The notes under the pieces: model-generated
Told to the model about the DNA's origin: nothing
Database searches by the model: none
What the model saw: only the letters and a program-made list of their open reading frames with translations
Translations under genes and position numbers: made by a program
Shown: in pieces, positions 21,621-22,787 of the stretch
How positions within the stretch are numbered: position 1 is the first letter of the stretch
Layout of the letters: each line of letters opens with the position of its first letter
NCBI GenBank assembly: GCA_030679805.1
Contig: JAUXST010000498.1
Span: forward strand, 1 to 22,787
DNA from: Reyranella sp.
GTDB taxonomy: Bacteria > Pseudomonadota > Alphaproteobacteria > Reyranellales > Reyranellaceae
Length of the DNA: 22,787 bases
Direction: 5' to 3'

Positions 21621-22415
21621 CTAACGTCCCTTGAACACCGGCCGGCGCTTTTCCATGAACGCGGTGCGGCCTTCCTTGTAGTCCTCGGAGTCGAAGCACT
21701 CTTTTACCAACCCGCTGAGACGGGCGAAGTCGGGCTTGCCGTCGAGCCGGGTCAGCTCCTCGATGGTGCGCTTGGCGGCATGCATGGTGAGTGGAGCGTT
21801 TTCGCCGATCAGTTTGCAGTAGTTGTCGACATAGGAGTCGAGGTCGGCATCGGGCACGACGCGGGTCATCAGGCCCATGCCGAACGCCTCCTGAGCGGAG
21901 AAGTGCCGTGCCGTAAAGAAAATCTCCTTGGCATGCGATGGTCCGACCAGATCCGTCAGGATCTTCAGGCCGCTGGCGCGGTAGCCGAGGCCGAGACGCG
22001 CTGCCGGTACGCCGAACTTGCTGATGTCGGAGGCGATGCGGATGTCGCAGTTCAGCGACACCGCGAGCCCACCGCCGATGCAGTAGCCACGAATGCGGGC
22101 AATCGTCGGCTTGGAGCACTTGACGAGCCGGGCGTTCGCAACCTCCCCGATCTTGTCGTAGTAGGCGACCTGATCGGGCGTATTGCGCGCCTTCTCGAAT
22201 TCCGAGATGTCGGCGCCCGAGACGAAGGCCTTGTCGCCGGCGCCGGTGACCACGACGACGCGGATCGCCGGATCCTTCTCGAAATCGTCGAGGATGACTG
22301 GGATCGCCTCCCACATGTCCGACGAGGTGGCGTTGTGCTTGGCGGGCTTGTTGAAGACGATCCGGCCAACGGAACCGTTCTTCTCCGCGATCATGTTGGG
22401 CGTCGGGCTGATCAT
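21621..22415 (-). CDS. Enoyl-CoA hydratase/isomerase (crotonase) family protein
   Basis: This 264-residue, full-length crotonase acts on acyl-CoA esters. Family segments: FNKPAKHNA (21-29), oxyanion-hole AFVSGADI (63-70) and IRGYCIGGGLAVSLNCDIRIAS (108-129), and the GVPAARLGLGYRASG region (135-149). Of the two hydratase glutamates, the first is replaced (A138, where PEI would be usual) while the second is kept (E164 in AKEIFF). The protein may therefore be an isomerase, hydrolase or lyase rather than a plain hydratase. The ATG at 22415 shares one base with the stop of the CoA-transferase (TGATG), so the two are coupled; ATG 22394 is an alternative start. The PhyH gene follows after 26 bases. 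Confidence 0.88.
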   Translation of the reverse strand: MISPTPNMIAEKNGSVGRIVFNKPAKHNATSSDMWEAIPVILDDFEKDPAIRVVVVTGAGDKAFVSGADISEFEKARNTPDQVAYYDKIGEVANARLVKCSKPTIARIRGYCIGGGLAVSLNCDIRIASDISKFGVPAARLGLGYRASGLKILTDLVGPSHAKEIFFTARHFSAQEAFGMGLMTRVVPDADLDSYVDNYCKLIGENAPLTMHAAKRTIEELTRLDGKPDFARLSGLVKECFDSEDYKEGRTAFMEKRRPVFKGR

Positions 22416-22787
22416 CAGATGACACCACGCTTGCGGAAGTCGGCGACCGACGCGGCATCAAAGCCGAATTCCTTCAGTACCGCCTCGGTATGCTCGCCCT
22501 GCTCCGGCGTTGCCGACTTCATTTCGAACGGCGTGCGGCTCATGTTGATCGCCTGGCCGATCACCTCGATGTCGCCCAGCTTGGGTGAATGCACAGGATG
22601 GGCCATCTTGAGGTGCTTGACCTGCGGATCGGCGAACATCTCGTCCATCTTGTAGATCGGTCCGGCCGGCACGCCCGCCTTGTTCAGCTTCTCCACCAGT
22701 TCGGCGCTTGTGTAGGTGGTGAGCCGCTTGTCGATCTCGGCGTTCAGTACATCGCGGTTCTTGGCCCGCGCCTTGTCGGTGCTGAAG
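22415..22787 (-). CDS. Family III CoA-transferase (CaiB/BaiF), C-terminal part
   Basis: The last 123 residues of a CoA-transferase are present; the rest lies beyond the right edge. The C-terminal signature is clear: LVEKLNKAGVPAGPIYKMDE, then DPQVKHLKMAHPVHSPKLG, then FEMKSATPEQGEHTEAVLKEFGF. Enzymes of this family move CoA between carboxylic acids (formyl-CoA transferase, carnitine CoA-transferase and many catabolic versions). The catalytic aspartate lies in the missing N-terminal half. As the upstream gene of the operon it would make the CoA ester used by the crotonase and PhyH proteins. The substrate cannot be inferred from this part. Confidence 0.88.
   Translation of the reverse strand, partial: FSTDKARAKNRDVLNAEIDKRLTTYTSAELVEKLNKAGVPAGPIYKMDEMFADPQVKHLKMAHPVHSPKLGDIEVIGQAINMSRTPFEMKSATPEQGEHTEAVLKEFGFDAASVADFRKRGVI

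Noticed and set aside
21595..22461. A long N-terminal extension of the PhyH protein
   Set aside because: It is the shadow of the crotonase gene. A near-perfect Shine-Dalgarno fixes the start at 21594.
1..22787. Defence systems, CRISPR, integrases, transposases, tRNA or rRNA genes
   Set aside because: No regular repeat array, nuclease, transposase or integrase motif, or RNA gene was recognised. Apart from the left edge, coding style is uniform.

Overview
The window is high-GC DNA with GGC/GCC/CTG-rich codon use and dense, often overlapping genes. The gene content (Liv-type ABC transporter with a built-in acyl-CoA synthetase, family III CoA-transferase, crotonases, a TAXI-type binding protein, a PhyH oxygenase, a Rieske oxygenase) suggests a soil or freshwater alphaproteobacterium, perhaps a Reyranella- or Bradyrhizobium-like lineage. 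That placement is inference only. No rRNA, tRNA, CRISPR array, insertion sequence or phage gene was seen.

Layout. (1) 1-3165: the C-terminal end of a short-chain dehydrogenase whose first ~120 bases look foreign, a Rieske-type ring-hydroxylating oxygenase alpha subunit, a GcvA-like LysR regulator, and a divergent crotonase that lacks its N-terminus. (2) 3166-3388: a 223-base gene-free stretch with three dyad symmetries. (3) 3389-6804: an exported PrcB-domain protein, a sugar-acid dehydratase of the IlvD/Edd family, and the divergent 2-keto-3-deoxygluconate kinase. (4) 6782-18938: twelve genes in a row on the minus strand. In transcription order these are livG, acyl-CoA synthetase, livH, livM, a periplasmic binding protein, livF, a sirtuin (cobB-like), a TAXI binding protein, an SDR, KDPG aldolase (eda), a YVTN beta-propeller protein and a membrane fatty-acid-hydroxylase/sterol-desaturase-type enzyme. 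(5) 19069-19926: a divergent polysaccharide-deacetylase-family hydrolase with a possible 12-codon leader ORF. (6) 19928-22787: a tight minus-strand operon of family III CoA-transferase (cut by the window edge), enoyl-CoA hydratase-like protein, PhyH oxygenase and a DehI-fold protein.

How it may work together. Dehydratase, KDG kinase and KDPG aldolase form a coherent lower Entner-Doudoroff-like route from a sugar acid to pyruvate plus glyceraldehyde 3-phosphate. The SDR and the TAXI binding protein could supply oxidation and uptake. The Liv cassette probably imports a carboxylic acid that its embedded synthetase turns into a CoA thioester. The sirtuin next to it could control that synthetase by deacetylating a conserved C-terminal lysine. 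The last operon looks like a CoA-ester pathway with an oxygenation step and a dehalogenase-fold protein of unknown reaction; it is the best candidate here for an undescribed catabolic system.

Convergent gene pairs overlap or nearly touch, leaving no space for intrinsic terminators between them.
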